A stretch of 64,000 nt of DNA from Enterococcus mundtii (GCF_002947535.1 NZ_PUAP01000002.1:62001-126000); one strand, 5' to 3'. Positions 17,419-27,110 are shown, counted from the first letter of the stretch. Notes: generated by a model from the letters alone, not told the origin. Numbers and translations: made by a program.

Positions 17419-19341
17419 ATGAAGATCAAACTTTTTTTCACAACTTTTTTATTAATCGTTTCACTTCAATTCTCAAATATGCAGGTACTTGCCGAAGCGG
17501 AATCTTATCAGTCTTTAGAGGATTATTATGAATTTTTCAAAAATGAATACGCTTCCTTTGGGCAGACGTTTGAGGAATTTTCAGCTGATTACTACAACCA
17601 GACACCTTATTTAGATGAGGATCACTTAAAAGAATATGCACATTCCATCAATGACACGTATTTAACCGAGGAAGCAGAACGGTTAGCCAAAATCCCACCA
17701 CTATGGTCTTTCAATATTGGAAACTCTCTAGATAATATTACTTTTGAAAAGAAGCCTGAATATGGTACTTATGACTTATTGAATACGGTCCAGCCTGGAG
17801 ATCTTATTTTCGAGGTAAATCGAGCGGATATTTTAGATCTCGGAGTGATTTTGCTTCATCACATAATGATTGTCGATGATATTGTTGAAGAAAGCCATAT
17901 GATCAACGGGAAATTAGAAACATTTACATATATTCGGACAATTGAAGCCACAGGAGGTAATTTTGGCGACAAAAGTAATGGGGTAGTCTACGGCGTATTA
18001 GATGATGAACGTTTTGATTATACAAATGCCTCCATCTTAAGAGTCCCTGAAGCAACTGTTTTACAAAAACAAGCTGCTGTTCAATTTATGAGAACACAGT
18101 TAGGAAAAGGTTACCACATACATGATGCAAGCGGTCACCGTAATCGTAAATTTAGTCGGTCCACTTGGTATTGCTCCATGCTTGTATGGGCTGCTTATAT
18201 GAATGCTACACCGGATGGCAACATTGATGACCTTACACCAGCAAATGATCCAGAGTTCCAAGGAATTGATCTTGAATCAAAAGATAAACCTATTGAAGTG
18301 TTTTCAATTACACCTAACGATATCTTGCGCTCCGATAAACTGGAAAAAATCAGTCCTTCGTTTCCCCAACACATCGATTATATAAAAAATATTACTTGGT
18401 CAGGGGAAGGTGCGCCGCTTCAAGGTGAAGATTTTGTTTTCAGCCCGAATTCTAACCTTTATTACCTTGAAAACGACTATCATTTCTTAGCAATCGACCA
18501 AAACAACCAACGTCCCTACACCAACAAATCTCTTACTCTCGGTCGTAACGCCAGTGGGAATGTCGTGGCACAATTAGATTTATTCACCAATTTTGCTTTG
18601 ACTGATGAAGCGAAGCAAAAATACGCAGATAAAAATATCCCTGTTGTACCTAATGGTATTGAATTTGCGGATATCCCAAATTACGTGATGAATTGGATCA
18701 ATCGCTATACTCAGTGTAGCTTTGATATTGTTTACTCAAAAGATATCACGACGGATAGTAATCACCTACGCTATAATCCGACTTATTCAAAAATCGATCA
18801 AAAAGCACATCCTTCATATGGCTATTTAGTTAGTCAAGTAGTACATACTCCTCCAGCATTTACTCAAAGAAAATTTGATTACACGGAGAATTTAAGTGTC
18901 TATGAAAATTATGATCTAGCCTATCCGAATCCACTGAATTATGATGTATCCTATACGAAGAACCGTCCGACTTGGTATTATTTCTTTAATAACTTCCATG
19001 CGTTGATCAAGTTAGAAAATGGCACCTATCGATCCGCCACTTATCTACGGTTCCATGGTTCTTTCACTACTCCTGCTTTTCAGAGGAACGGTTATGGACT
19101 GAACCATGATTTTACAATGACCGATGAAGCCAAAACGATTTACCAAAATTATTACTATCATATCGGCGTCAACCAATCTGTGGATTACGCGATCGACTGG
19201 TTGAATCAATATACAAAAGAAGAGGTCCTTATCGTCTACTCAACAAATATCACGAATGATCTTAAACGTTTGAATGATGGAACAGCCACTGTTGGTAAAG
19301 GATTGAATAATCAAGGAAAACTCGTCAATTGTATTATTTAA
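17419..19341 (+). CDS. Secreted permuted papain-fold (YiiX/NlpC-P60-like) enzyme with repeated C-terminal domain
   Basis: 640 residues. A signal peptide (MKIKLFFTTFLLIVSLQ, cut after VLA about residue 25) sends it outside. A circularly permuted NlpC/P60 domain follows: QPGDLIFE, His147/148 in LLHHIMIVDDI, a Glu in RTIEATGG, and Cys252 in WYCSMLVWAAY, so His precedes Cys as in the YiiX/YebB group. Members cleave amide or thioester-like bonds; cell-wall peptide or lipid targets are possible. The C-terminal half repeats: FALTDEAKQKY...VMNWINRYT (from ~392) and FTMTDEAKTIY...AIDWLNQYT (from ~565), probably two binding modules. Ends in NCII without an LPXTG anchor. AAGGAGGG gives a strong start. 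Confidence 0.8.
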   Translation: MKIKLFFTTFLLIVSLQFSNMQVLAEAESYQSLEDYYEFFKNEYASFGQTFEEFSADYYNQTPYLDEDHLKEYAHSINDTYLTEEAERLAKIPPLWSFNIGNSLDNITFEKKPEYGTYDLLNTVQPGDLIFEVNRADILDLGVILLHHIMIVDDIVEESHMINGKLETFTYIRTIEATGGNFGDKSNGVVYGVLDDERFDYTNASILRVPEATVLQKQAAVQFMRTQLGKGYHIHDASGHRNRKFSRSTWYCSMLVWAAYMNATPDGNIDDLTPANDPEFQGIDLESKDKPIEVFSITPNDILRSDKLEKISPSFPQHIDYIKNITWSGEGAPLQGEDFVFSPNSNLYYLENDYHFLAIDQNNQRPYTNKSLTLGRNASGNVVAQLDLFTNFALTDEAKQKYADKNIPVVPNGIEFADIPNYVMNWINRYTQCSFDIVYSKDITTDSNHLRYNPTYSKIDQKAHPSYGYLVSQVVHTPPAFTQRKFDYTENLSVYENYDLAYPNPLNYDVSYTKNRPTWYYFFNNFHALIKLENGTYRSATYLRFHGSFTTPAFQRNGYGLNHDFTMTDEAKTIYQNYYYHIGVNQSVDYAIDWLNQYTKEEVLIVYSTNITNDLKRLNDGTATVGKGLNNQGKLVNCII

Positions 19342-19644
19342 ACTTTCAATAGCTCATTGGATTTTATGTCTGATGAATCTATAAAGTTGTTAACAAGGAT
19401 TAACAAATGGACTCTACACTTTTCCCACCTAGGATCTAGATGAATGGCGAAAATAAAACAGGTTTGAGACAAAAGTAACATTTCCTTTTGTCTCAAACCT
19501 TAAAACCGAATATTCGTTGGGAACAGAAGTAACCTCATCAAAAAAGCGACAGCTACAAAAATTTGAAAACAATTTTTGTAGCTGTCGCCTTATTTCTTGA
19601 GGTAATCCATCCCTCACTTTCTTCTTACCTACTTTTCCTAATGG
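19342..19644. terminator. Tandem terminator hairpins between convergent genes
   Basis: No gene. Two strong hairpins: a 15-bp stem GGTTTGAGACAAAAG / CTTTTGTCTCAAACC (19461-19499) and a 16-bp stem GCGACAGCTACAAAAA / TTTTTGTAGCTGTCGC (19546-19588). The second is followed on the minus strand by TTTTTTGATG, so it ends the repeat-protein transcript; the first can act as its back-up. A 62-codon minus frame across them is a by-product of the repeats. Confidence 0.82.
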
Positions 19645-20331
19645 TTATTCTTTTGATCCAGCAACTTCTGTCTCTTCGATAAGGGAGAGTTCATCGACTT
19701 CACCGGATTCTTTATCAGTCAGTCGACTCATTCCTGTTACAGGATTAATCTCTTCTTTGATCTCTTCATCTTCATAGACTAGATAAAACCGATTTTCTGT
19801 ACCATATTCTTCTTGCAATGTTTGAAGCAGTTTGTCATTTGTAACTGTTTCAAGTGCTTTGAACGCATCGTACTCTTCAATCGTCCCCTTTTCCTTATCT
19901 GTTATTCGAGCCATTCCAGTAATCGGATTGATTTCTTCTTTCGTTTGATCATCTTCATACTCTAAAAAGAATTTGTCCTCTGTCCCGTATTCTTCTTGTA
20001 GTGATTTTAGAAATTCTTCTTTTGTAAATAATTCAAATTCCCCGAATGCTTCATATTCTTCCGTTTCCCCTGTTTTTTTATTAGTGGTTCTAGCCATTCC
20101 AGTTACTGGATTGATTTCTTCTTTGTATTCATCATCCTCAAATTCAAGATAAAATCTGTCTTCTGTGCCGTATTCTTCTTGCAACATTTTTAATAGTTCT
20201 TCTTTTGTTTCTATTTCTTCACCGACTTGTTCTGTTCCTTGCGATGTGTCAGCAAAGGTAGGAACAGCACCAAAAGCAAATGCACTGAATAGGCCAACAG
20301 AAGCTAAACTTACACTCAATTTTTTGATCAT
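19645..20331 (-). CDS. Secreted acidic protein with three 61-residue repeats
   Basis: 228 residues. A Sec signal peptide (MIKKLSVSLASVGLFSAFAF, likely cut after PTFA, residue 27) precedes three tandem 61-residue repeats at about 42-102, 103-163 and 164-224. Each repeat has a helix-like LQEEYGTE segment, then F[YF]L.[FY]ED, EEINP[VI]TGM[AS]R and a charged K.TGE turn. Very acidic. No LPXTG, lysine-rich or WxL signal, so it is free or bound by the repeats. No family recognised; an enterococcal extracellular binding protein is the safest reading. RBS GAGAGGTGAT. A palindrome TATTCTT-taatt-AAGAATA (20429-20447) lies upstream as a possible operator. Confidence 0.7.
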   Translation of the reverse strand: MIKKLSVSLASVGLFSAFAFGAVPTFADTSQGTEQVGEEIETKEELLKMLQEEYGTEDRFYLEFEDDEYKEEINPVTGMARTTNKKTGETEEYEAFGEFELFTKEEFLKSLQEEYGTEDKFFLEYEDDQTKEEINPITGMARITDKEKGTIEEYDAFKALETVTNDKLLQTLQEEYGTENRFYLVYEDEEIKEEINPVTGMSRLTDKESGEVDELSLIEETEVAGSKE

Positions 20332-20487
20332 ATGTCATCACCTCTCTATTTGATATGGATTTATAATAACTTAAAATTTAGAACAAAAATGGATTTAAAT
20401 GTAAACAAAAACCGCTTATTATCTAAACTATTCTTTAATTAAGAATAATTTAAAAATAACTAACGGTTTAAAATTATCGAACGATGT

Positions 20488-21096
20488 TTAGCGTTGGATT
20501 TTTTGTAGCTCTTGAAACTTTGCTTCATAGATTTCTTCAATCTCTGCTTCCGAAAGTGGCGTGCCAAACGGGCGTTTTACTATTAATAATTCTCGCTCTG
20601 GTGCGTCTACTCCTACATTGACGTCGTTGCCGATAGGTACGCTATAATGATGGATATGCCCATGAAGATTGCGTATTTTATCATTGCCTCCGAGCAACAA
20701 TGGATAATGGGTCAAATAGTATTGCTGATGATTGAATTTTATGATGACACCTACATCATAAAAGTGAAACTTTTGCTTTCCTTCATTTTTCCACGGATCA
20801 TGTTGTTCCAAATAGTTGAAAAAGGCCCGACTGTCATGATTCCCTTTGATAAAGTGGATTGTGCCATTCAGTTCTTTGACTAAGGAAAGAATTTCTGCGC
20901 TACCTTTTTCATACTTAGGGTGCATCGCAAGGTCTCCTAGATGATAAACATGGTCGGATTCCTTTACGACTGCATTCCAACTAGTGATCAATTGATGGTG
21001 CATGCGGGCAACATTTTTAAATGGTCGTGGTGAAAAATCACTATTACCTAGCAACCGTTCATGGAAAAAATGCATATCACTGATAAAATAATTCAT
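20488..21096 (-). CDS. Cytosolic calcineurin-like metallophosphoesterase
   Basis: 202 residues with the full metal-site set: ISDMHFFHERL (motif I, DxH), YHLGDLA (GD), FIKGNHDSR (GNHD), LTHYPLL and NLHGHIHHY (GHxH). No signal peptide. Short, single-domain members of this family act on nucleotides or small phosphodiesters, and some are phage or plasmid-borne. The start follows GAGAGTGAG. The gene lies inside the accessory block. Substrate unknown. Confidence 0.85.
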   Translation of the reverse strand: MNYFISDMHFFHERLLGNSDFSPRPFKNVARMHHQLITSWNAVVKESDHVYHLGDLAMHPKYEKGSAEILSLVKELNGTIHFIKGNHDSRAFFNYLEQHDPWKNEGKQKFHFYDVGVIIKFNHQQYYLTHYPLLLGGNDKIRNLHGHIHHYSVPIGNDVNVGVDAPERELLIVKRPFGTPLSEAEIEEIYEAKFQELQKIQR

Positions 21097-21188
21097 CTAA
21101 GCTCACTCTCCTATATAAATATCGTATGTGAAAACAAAAAAATAGGCAATCAATGCCTATTTTCAAAAAAGAAATTTATTGTTTTCTT

Positions 21189-22421
21189 TTAGCTATGTTT
21201 ACTTTGTAATTCTAAATCGTAGTTTCTAGCTGAAGGAACCATGTACAGTGCAATTGCACAAAGTAATGTACCGACACCGGCAATCACAAATAGTTTCTCC
21301 ACGCCAATGGCATCTGCTAGTGGCCCGGCAAAGATCAAACCGATTGGACCAGGGAGAGACATCAGTGAATTGAACACGCCCAATACTCTTCCTAAAATAC
21401 TTGGCTCAAAACTTTGTTGGATCATCGCCATGACTAATGTATTGTAGTAAGGCGTAGCCAAGCCGGAAATGGCATTCAACAGAACAAAGTAAATAAATCC
21501 TTGTGAGGTTGCTGGTAATAATCCACTCGCTGCGACCGATAAACCTAAGACGATATAGGAGATGATCACTAGCTTCATTCGATTCTTAAAATGACCAGAA
21601 AAACCGATGATTGCACCGCCTATTAACATCCCAACAGCGTAAATGACTTCGATCAACCCTGCTTGTCCGACTGTGCCATTAAAATAGCCCATGGTCATCA
21701 GTGGATATAAGCTTGCAGCGGGCATGAACAATAGCATGAAAACCGCACCATTGAGCATGATATGCCACAGTCCCCGTTTCTCGTACAGCTTCTTTACTCC
21801 GAATTTAGTATCGGCTAATAGATGAATCCTTTCTCCTTGTATATCGATCTTGGGAATCAACACAAAAATCAACAACCCGACACCAAGAATAGCTCCTAAT
21901 ACATCCAAAAGAATCAAGGCATTCATCGGTACCGCAGCAAATAAAAAAGCACCTAATCCAGGAGCAACGATATAATTCGCTGATTGCACCATACCCAATC
22001 GACCATTGATCCTTGTTAATTCTTCTTCTGGAACCATTGTCGGTAAAATCGATTGGATCGTCGGCATTTGAAAGGTCTGTGCGACCGAACGAATAAATAA
22101 AGAGACAAACACTAACCACAGCGGAAAGGTCGACATCACTGTTCCTACAATGGATAAAATAAGTGCAAAGATCGCAACAATGATATCCGTATAAATCAAT
22201 AATTTTTTCTTATCCCAACGATCGATCAGCGGCCCAACAAACGGACTTAATAGAACCATCGGCAGCATTCCTAATAATGTGGCAAAGCTTAAAATAGTCG
22301 CAGAACCTGTTTCTTGTGTCAAATACCAAATGATGGCATATTGTACGACCATGCTTGTGATCCCTGATAAAAATTGACCTATAAGAAATAGGTTGATATT
22401 TTTTTTCCAATGTTTCTCCAT
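21189..22421 (-). CDS. MFS efflux protein of the Mef/macrolide-export type
   Basis: 410 residues, about 12 helices, opening WKKNINLFLIGQFLSGITS as in the MFS_3 group (macrolide efflux Mef, enterobactin exporter EntS). Loop 2-3 reads PLIDRWDKKKLLIY, where the second basic motif is D-R-W-D-K-K. GPIGLIFAGPLADAIG is the second-half equivalent. It would export a hydrophobic compound by proton antiport. Not coupled to an ABC-F partner (as in mef-msr pairs) and not led by an attenuator. Starts after GGAGGGAT. Drug specificity should not be inferred. Confidence 0.82.
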   Translation of the reverse strand: MEKHWKKNINLFLIGQFLSGITSMVVQYAIIWYLTQETGSATILSFATLLGMLPMVLLSPFVGPLIDRWDKKKLLIYTDIIVAIFALILSIVGTVMSTFPLWLVFVSLFIRSVAQTFQMPTIQSILPTMVPEEELTRINGRLGMVQSANYIVAPGLGAFLFAAVPMNALILLDVLGAILGVGLLIFVLIPKIDIQGERIHLLADTKFGVKKLYEKRGLWHIMLNGAVFMLLFMPAASLYPLMTMGYFNGTVGQAGLIEVIYAVGMLIGGAIIGFSGHFKNRMKLVIISYIVLGLSVAASGLLPATSQGFIYFVLLNAISGLATPYYNTLVMAMIQQSFEPSILGRVLGVFNSLMSLPGPIGLIFAGPLADAIGVEKLFVIAGVGTLLCAIALYMVPSARNYDLELQSKHS

Positions 22422-22555
22422 AAATCCCTCCTGCTTTTTTGTTTCGTTTCATTCTACCATTATTACTCCAGCGATTTCTACAAAACAAAGTCCACATTAT
22501 TTCTTCCCGATTAAAAAAATGGTAAACTGAACAAAACATCTTGGGAGGTATAACC

Positions 22556-23335
22556 ATGGATCAAGTCAGTTTCCACACCACGATCAGTCCTTCAGAAATA
22601 ATTGTTGATTTTGAAGAAGAACAAATCCATTTCAGTATTCTAAACAAGAAAACAAAGCAATTAGAGAACTCGTTTTTTCTTTATTATGAAAAAAACAAGT
22701 GCATTGCCATTGCAAAAGACTATACACCTAAAAGCTTTGACAAAGTGATTCTCGTCAAATTACCATGGGATCTTGAAGCAGATTATTTTATGTACCTGTT
22801 GGATGAGCAAGCAAAAGAGGCTGGTTTAACCTTAGAAAAAGACAAAGATTTCAAAGAAAAGATTCCAGCTGAAGCAACGAAGAAATTAGCAACAAGTATT
22901 AAAAAAGTAACGACTGTGTTGACGACCTTCGGCTACGGCTTGGCTCCACTTCCTGAGACGAAAAAGAAACCCGCTAAAGCGCGTCATCGGTGGACGAAAC
23001 AAATCAGCGAGATTCCTTTTACTGTGGAATTTCGTGGTAGCAAGGCAACCCTTTACTGGATCAGTCGCAATGAGATGTTGATCAAAGCTGGCGCTACGTT
23101 ATTACTTGATGCCCCTTTGAATAAAGACGGTTCGGTTAGTTATGCTGCAAAATATGGAGATAAAATGCGGGCTGACTACCAAGAGCAGATCAAAGATGGG
23201 AAAGTTGTGGAGGATATCATTGTCAAAAGTGTGAATGAAGCTAGCCTATTACTGTATTATGGCGGAACAAATAGTTGGTTAGAACTAAAAGATGCCCAAG
23301 GAAAAACATTAGATGAATGGTCAAAAGTTGAATGA
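22556..23335 (+). CDS. Enterococcal hypothetical protein
   Basis: 259 residues from ATG 22556; GGGAGGTATAACC gives the spacing, and the five-codon longer frame starts on the RBS itself. Cytosolic, rich in Lys and acidic residues, no membrane helix. A basic linker (ETKKKPAKARHRWTK, about 143-158) splits it into two alpha/beta halves. The C-half starts with IPFTVEFRGSKATLYWISRNEMLIKAGA and looks like a small beta domain. I do not recognise a family. Divergent from the Mef-like gene with 134 bp between them. Confidence 0.6.
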   Translation: MDQVSFHTTISPSEIIVDFEEEQIHFSILNKKTKQLENSFFLYYEKNKCIAIAKDYTPKSFDKVILVKLPWDLEADYFMYLLDEQAKEAGLTLEKDKDFKEKIPAEATKKLATSIKKVTTVLTTFGYGLAPLPETKKKPAKARHRWTKQISEIPFTVEFRGSKATLYWISRNEMLIKAGATLLLDAPLNKDGSVSYAAKYGDKMRADYQEQIKDGKVVEDIIVKSVNEASLLLYYGGTNSWLELKDAQGKTLDEWSKVE

Positions 23336-23352
23336 TCATTGACCGATAAATA

Positions 23353-23450
23353 AAAAAGTACCCAAACGCTAGGAAGGACAGTTACGCATGCTCGCCGTCA
23401 CATGAAGACGATACATGCACTTGTTTTCCTAGTATTTAGGTACTTTTTTG
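23353..23450. terminator. Large three-tier hairpin between convergent genes
   Basis: Outer stem AAAAAGTACC (23353-23362) with GGTACTTTTT (23439-23448); middle stem CTAGGAA (23369-23375) with TTCCTAG (23426-23432); inner stem GCATG (23386-23390) with CATGC (23414-23418); apical CGTC (23396-23399) with GACG (23407-23410). Ends in a T-run on each strand, so it can end both neighbours. At ~97 nt it is much larger than a normal terminator and may be a stable RNA. Confidence 0.7.
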
Positions 23451-23477
23451 TTTTTCTTTATTGTTTCACATGAGTGC

Positions 23478-23825
23478 TTAGCCTTCTACTTTTTCAAATA
23501 GTCCACGACTGATCATGCTATCCATCAAGAAATAAAACTTATCTTGACTCATTTTTTGCTTTGGATCTTTAAAAATATCGACTGCACGCAAGCCATTGGC
23601 TGTCGTGATCGACATCTTCATTGTCTTGATGTCTTTTGCAACCGTGATTTTTAATTTAAAACCCTCTTTGCTTTGTGGTGTTGCATCAAGCGGACGAATC
23701 AATTGATAGTTCCCGCCATTTGTTTCTGTAAAGCCATTGTCGCGTAATGTGTATCTTTTTGCATCTGGATGTAAACGGTAGCTAACTGGAGAACCGAGTA
23801 CGGACGCTGTTTGTTCAAATGCCAT
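23478..23825 (-). CDS. DUF1831 family protein
   Basis: 115 residues from ATG 23825, 6 bp after GAGGTG; a GTG three codons earlier overlaps the RBS. MAFEQTASVLGSPVSYRLHP opens a small alpha/beta protein of the DUF1831 type (TATA-box-like fold), which in Lactobacillales usually accompanies a cysteine desulfurase and mnmA. This suggests a role in tRNA thiolation or sulfur transfer, but no activity is known. It follows the desulfurase gene with 76 bp between, probably in one transcript. Confidence 0.82.
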   Translation of the reverse strand: MAFEQTASVLGSPVSYRLHPDAKRYTLRDNGFTETNGGNYQLIRPLDATPQSKEGFKLKITVAKDIKTMKMSITTANGLRAVDIFKDPKQKMSQDKFYFLMDSMISRGLFEKVEG

Positions 23826-23900
23826 CTTTTTCACCTCAGTAAGTTTAGTTTCCTCTTTATTATAAAAGTTTCTAACTCGTTTTACTAGGTTTTTTAGCGC

Positions 23901-25040
23901 TTAGATTGCTTTGACTAAACCATCAGCAAATCGTTGGACTTCTTCTTCTGTATTCCCATAGCCAAAACTGATACGGATGGATTCTTTTAAAAATGGTGTT
24001 CCTTTTCCATACATGGCTTCTAGTACATGAGAAGGTTCGATATTTCCAGCAGTACATGCCGAACCGATCGAGATCGCAAAGCCTTGTAGATCCAATTTCA
24101 TCAATAATAGATCGTTGACGATCCCTGGAATACGTAAATTCAATACATGAGGTAATTTATTCGTCAAATCCCCATTGATTGCATATTCAATCTCATTTTC
24201 TGTCAATTTATCTAAAATAAGTTGTTGGAAGCCCAAGTATTTTTTATTACGTGCTTCTCTTTCTTCTAGCGTTAATATTTCTACCGCTTTCGCTAATCCA
24301 CAGATCCCCGCTAAGTTTTCTGTACCGGCACGGCGTTTTTCTTCTTGTTCTCCACCTAAAAGCAAAGGTGGGATATTTACGCCATCTCTTTTATATAAAA
24401 AACCGATTCCTTTAGGTCCATTGATTTTATGACCAGATATGCTCAAAAGATCGATTCCTAACTCTTGAGGATGAATCGTTTGATTACCATAAGCTTGAAC
24501 AGCATCCGTATGGAAATAGGCTGGATGTTCTCGTAATATTTCACCGATTTCTTTGATCGGTAATAAATTGCCGATTTCATTATTTCCGTACATGATCGAT
24601 ACTAGAATAGTGTCTTCTCTTAAAGCCGAGCGGAAATCAGCGATCGAGATATTCCCTTTTTGGTCAACTGGTAGATATGTAACCTCAAAACCTTTTTTTT
24701 CAAGATACTTCATCGTATTCAAGACTGCTGGATGTTCAATAACTGTAGTGATTAGATGTTTCCCTTCATTTTGACGTGAGAATGCTGTTTCAAGTATCGC
24801 AGTATTATCCCCTTCCGTTCCACCACTGTTAAAAATAATCTCATGCGGGCGGACGTGCAAACTATCTGCCACGATTTGTCTAGCATTTTCTAATTTTTCA
24901 TGAGCCATCCGACCAAATCCATGAATGCTCGAAGGATTGCCAAATGTCCCTTCCATGATATCCATCATTTCTTTGATTACCAACGGATGCATCGGCGTCG
25001 TCGCTGCATGATCTAAATAAATATTGCCCAATGTATTCAT
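23901..25040 (-). CDS. iscS: Cysteine desulfurase (IscS/NifS type)
   Basis: About 380 residues. PLP-dependent class V aminotransferase fold: IYLDHAATTPMHP near the start, HTDAVQAYG, then the PLP Lys in SISGHKINGPKG (about residue 205), and the sulfur-carrying Cys in SIGSACTAGN (about 325). It feeds persulfide sulfur to MnmA and other pathways. The start is not certain: ATG 25040 has AAAGGG only 0-2 bp away, so TTG 25031 is an alternative with better spacing. It lies apart from mnmA here, unlike the usual Lactobacillales order. Confidence 0.92.
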   Translation of the reverse strand: MNTLGNIYLDHAATTPMHPLVIKEMMDIMEGTFGNPSSIHGFGRMAHEKLENARQIVADSLHVRPHEIIFNSGGTEGDNTAILETAFSRQNEGKHLITTVIEHPAVLNTMKYLEKKGFEVTYLPVDQKGNISIADFRSALREDTILVSIMYGNNEIGNLLPIKEIGEILREHPAYFHTDAVQAYGNQTIHPQELGIDLLSISGHKINGPKGIGFLYKRDGVNIPPLLLGGEQEEKRRAGTENLAGICGLAKAVEILTLEEREARNKKYLGFQQLILDKLTENEIEYAINGDLTNKLPHVLNLRIPGIVNDLLLMKLDLQGFAISIGSACTAGNIEPSHVLEAMYGKGTPFLKESIRISFGYGNTEEEVQRFADGLVKAI

Positions 25041-25146
25041 CCCTTTCAAATAGAGCTAGGCACATTCTAGCATAGAAATAGCCAGTTACCAAAAATAAAC
25101 TTAGGCAAAAGAAGGATTTTTTTAGTAGATAAGTTAAAGCGTCTAA

Positions 25147-25193
25147 AAAAACACCATAAAATGACCTCTATATTTCGTCATTTTATGGTGTTT
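25147..25193 (-). terminator. Terminator of prs
   Basis: A 15-bp perfect stem ACACCATAAAATGAC (25151-25165) / GTCATTTTATGGTGT (25177-25191) is followed on the minus strand by a run of seven Ts. It directly follows the prs stop. Confidence 0.9.
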
Positions 25194-25199
25194 CATTTT

Positions 25200-26180
25200 T
25201 TATCTAAAGCTCTTCTCTTCCAAACGGAACAATGGGCTCATTGGCGTGTTTTCATGGATACGTTTGACGGCTTCACCCATCAAGTTTGAACAAGTGACGA
25301 TCGTCAAGTTTTCTGGGTGACGGTCTTCTGGTGTATACACAGAATCAGTGATACAGATATCTTTGATTGGCGCTTCGTCCAAGATCTCTTTTGCTGGCTC
25401 TGACAACAAGCCATGGGAAGCACAAACATAGATATCTTTGGCGCCATTTTCTTTCAAGACTTTGGCTGCTCGAGCGAATGTCAATCCAGTATTTAAAATA
25501 TCATCAACCAGTATACACGTTTTTCCTTGAACATTCCCGATCACGTAACTTGCTGCTGTTCCTTCGACTTCTTCATCCGCATGATCAACGATCGCTAACG
25601 TACTATTCAAATACTCTGATAAGCTACGCGCGCGTTGGACACCACTGTTCTTTGGTGAAACAACGACAATGTCATCGCCGACCAGACCAAGTTCACGGTA
25701 ATAATGCGCAAATAATGGCATTGTAAATAAGTTATCTACTGGAATATCAAAGAATCCTTGTACTTGCACCGTATGCAGATCTAAGGTCAATACACGAGTC
25801 GCTCCTGCTTCTTCAAGCATGTTCGCAATCAATTTTGCTGTAATTGGTTCATGGGGCTTCGCTGTACGGTCTTGTCTCGCATAACCATAATAAGGCAACA
25901 CCACATTGATCGTTTTGGCACTTGCACGTTTCATCGCATCGATCATGATCAATAATTCCATGTAGTAATCATTGACTGGTGCATTCGTCGATTGAACGAT
26001 GTAGACATGATCGCCACGGATACTTTCTTCAATGTTGATTGAAATTTCTCCATCACTAAATTGTTTGACTACACTTTTCCCTAACTCTGTTCCAAATACT
26101 TTGGCGATTTTTTCTGCTAACGGTCGATTCCCATTCAAACTAAAGATTTTCAACGTGTCGTCCTGATACTTTTTACTCAT
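25200..26180 (-). CDS. prs: Ribose-phosphate pyrophosphokinase
   Basis: 326 residues from ATG 26180, preceded by GGGAGGATGTC; an upstream in-frame start would overlap the next gene. Class I PRPP synthetase: [30 protein letters not shown], the metal/ATP site in [13 protein letters not shown], and the PRPP loop [10 protein letters not shown] (about 225). Makes PRPP from ribose-5-P and ATP for nucleotide, His, Trp and NAD synthesis. Housekeeping gene; its neighbour the cysteine desulfurase is co-directional but separated by a terminator. Confidence 0.96.
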   Translation of the reverse strand: MSKKYQDDTLKIFSLNGNRPLAEKIAKVFGTELGKSVVKQFSDGEISINIEESIRGDHVYIVQSTNAPVNDYYMELLIMIDAMKRASAKTINVVLPYYGYARQDRTAKPHEPITAKLIANMLEEAGATRVLTLDLHTVQVQGFFDIPVDNLFTMPLFAHYYRELGLVGDDIVVVSPKNSGVQRARSLSEYLNSTLAIVDHADEEVEGTAASYVIGNVQGKTCILVDDILNTGLTFARAAKVLKENGAKDIYVCASHGLLSEPAKEILDEAPIKDICITDSVYTPEDRHPENLTIVTCSNLMGEAVKRIHENTPMSPLFRLEEKSFR

Positions 26181-26257
26181 GACATCCTCCCAAACTTCTC
26201 TATTCTTCGATAGTTTAACATATTTCGTTCCGTATTTCTGGTATTTTCTGAAAATAA

Positions 26258-27109
26258 TCAAGGAAGTGAGACTGTTCCATTCCCCCAACTTGCAGGAATC
26301 ACTTTATTTGTGTTTCCCCAATTATCATGGACTTTATAATAACGCTCACCAGAAGCTGATTCATAGTAAGCATAAGCAGTGACCCAATGATTGCCGTAGG
26401 TACTGCCTAGCAATCTTAAAATACCGATCATCACTGGTTTTCCTTCTCGTATCCGCTTTGTTGCTCGTTGCCAAGAACCGACTACTGTACTTCTGGCATA
26501 AATCGGTTGCTGTTGTGTTCTAAAAAAGGCTGAGATCCCTGTACTTACTTGGATAGGTACGGTAGGCAAGCCCAAAGGTTGGATCGTTTTACGCAGTTTT
26601 TGGATCAATTCTTTCGCATCGCGGGAATCTTTTCGACGAATATCTGAAGGAATCAGATTCGGCATACCATAATCTTGATAATAGGCAAGCAACACTGCTG
26701 CCGCATAGGTGCCACAAAGATAACCAGACGTTGTTCGCCACTTTTTATATGTCAAGAAACGTTGTTCCGGCAAACCTACCCAACAATCAACTAAATGAGT
26801 CGTTGGCGCTTGTTGCGCCCACTTTGCCAGAAGTTTATCGATCAGCTCATCGTCAATTCCTTCTGCATTTATACTGGCTTCTTGCCACATAGTGGATGTT
26901 GCGATGCTTGTTGAATAGGCATTTACCGCTGTAACAAATTCGACTGTTTTTCCTTGAGGATCAATGATCAAATAACTCTCATTTTCAAAAATCACTGCTA
27001 AATAGTGTCCATTTTCTTGTTTCCTTTTTAGCAGACGAAACTCACTGATTCGCTCGGTTTTTCCATTGAGCAAGACTTCTTGCCATTTCCCACTTGCTTT
27101 TTTCAGAAT
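26258..27109 (-). CDS. Papain-like cysteine peptidase (C39-like) with a non-ATG start
   Basis: About 283 residues. C-half: Cys in [16 protein letters not shown] (about 167), His in [12 protein letters not shown] (about 246) and Asn in VHDNWGN (about 270), the Cys-His-Asn order of papain and C39-type folds. No signal peptide, so it appears intracellular unless released otherwise. There is no ATG, GTG or TTG close to the RBS. GGAGGTGATC (27111-27120) is followed by ATT at 27109 (6 bp) and CTG at 27106 (9 bp), with a stop in frame just above. TTG 27073 is a weaker choice. ATG/GTG nearby are out of frame. Substrate unknown. Confidence 0.68.
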   Translation of the reverse strand: MLKKASGKWQEVLLNGKTERISEFRLLKRKQENGHYLAVIFENESYLIIDPQGKTVEFVTAVNAYSTSIATSTMWQEASINAEGIDDELIDKLLAKWAQQAPTTHLVDCWVGLPEQRFLTYKKWRTTSGYLCGTYAAAVLLAYYQDYGMPNLIPSDIRRKDSRDAKELIQKLRKTIQPLGLPTVPIQVSTGISAFFRTQQQPIYARSTVVGSWQRATKRIREGKPVMIGILRLLGSTYGNHWVTAYAYYESASGERYYKVHDNWGNTNKVIPASWGNGTVSLP

Positions 27110-27110
27110 C

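Noticed and set aside
19429-19617. 62-codon minus-strand frame
   Set aside because: It lies across two terminator hairpins; the apparent frame comes from the stems and has no RBS.
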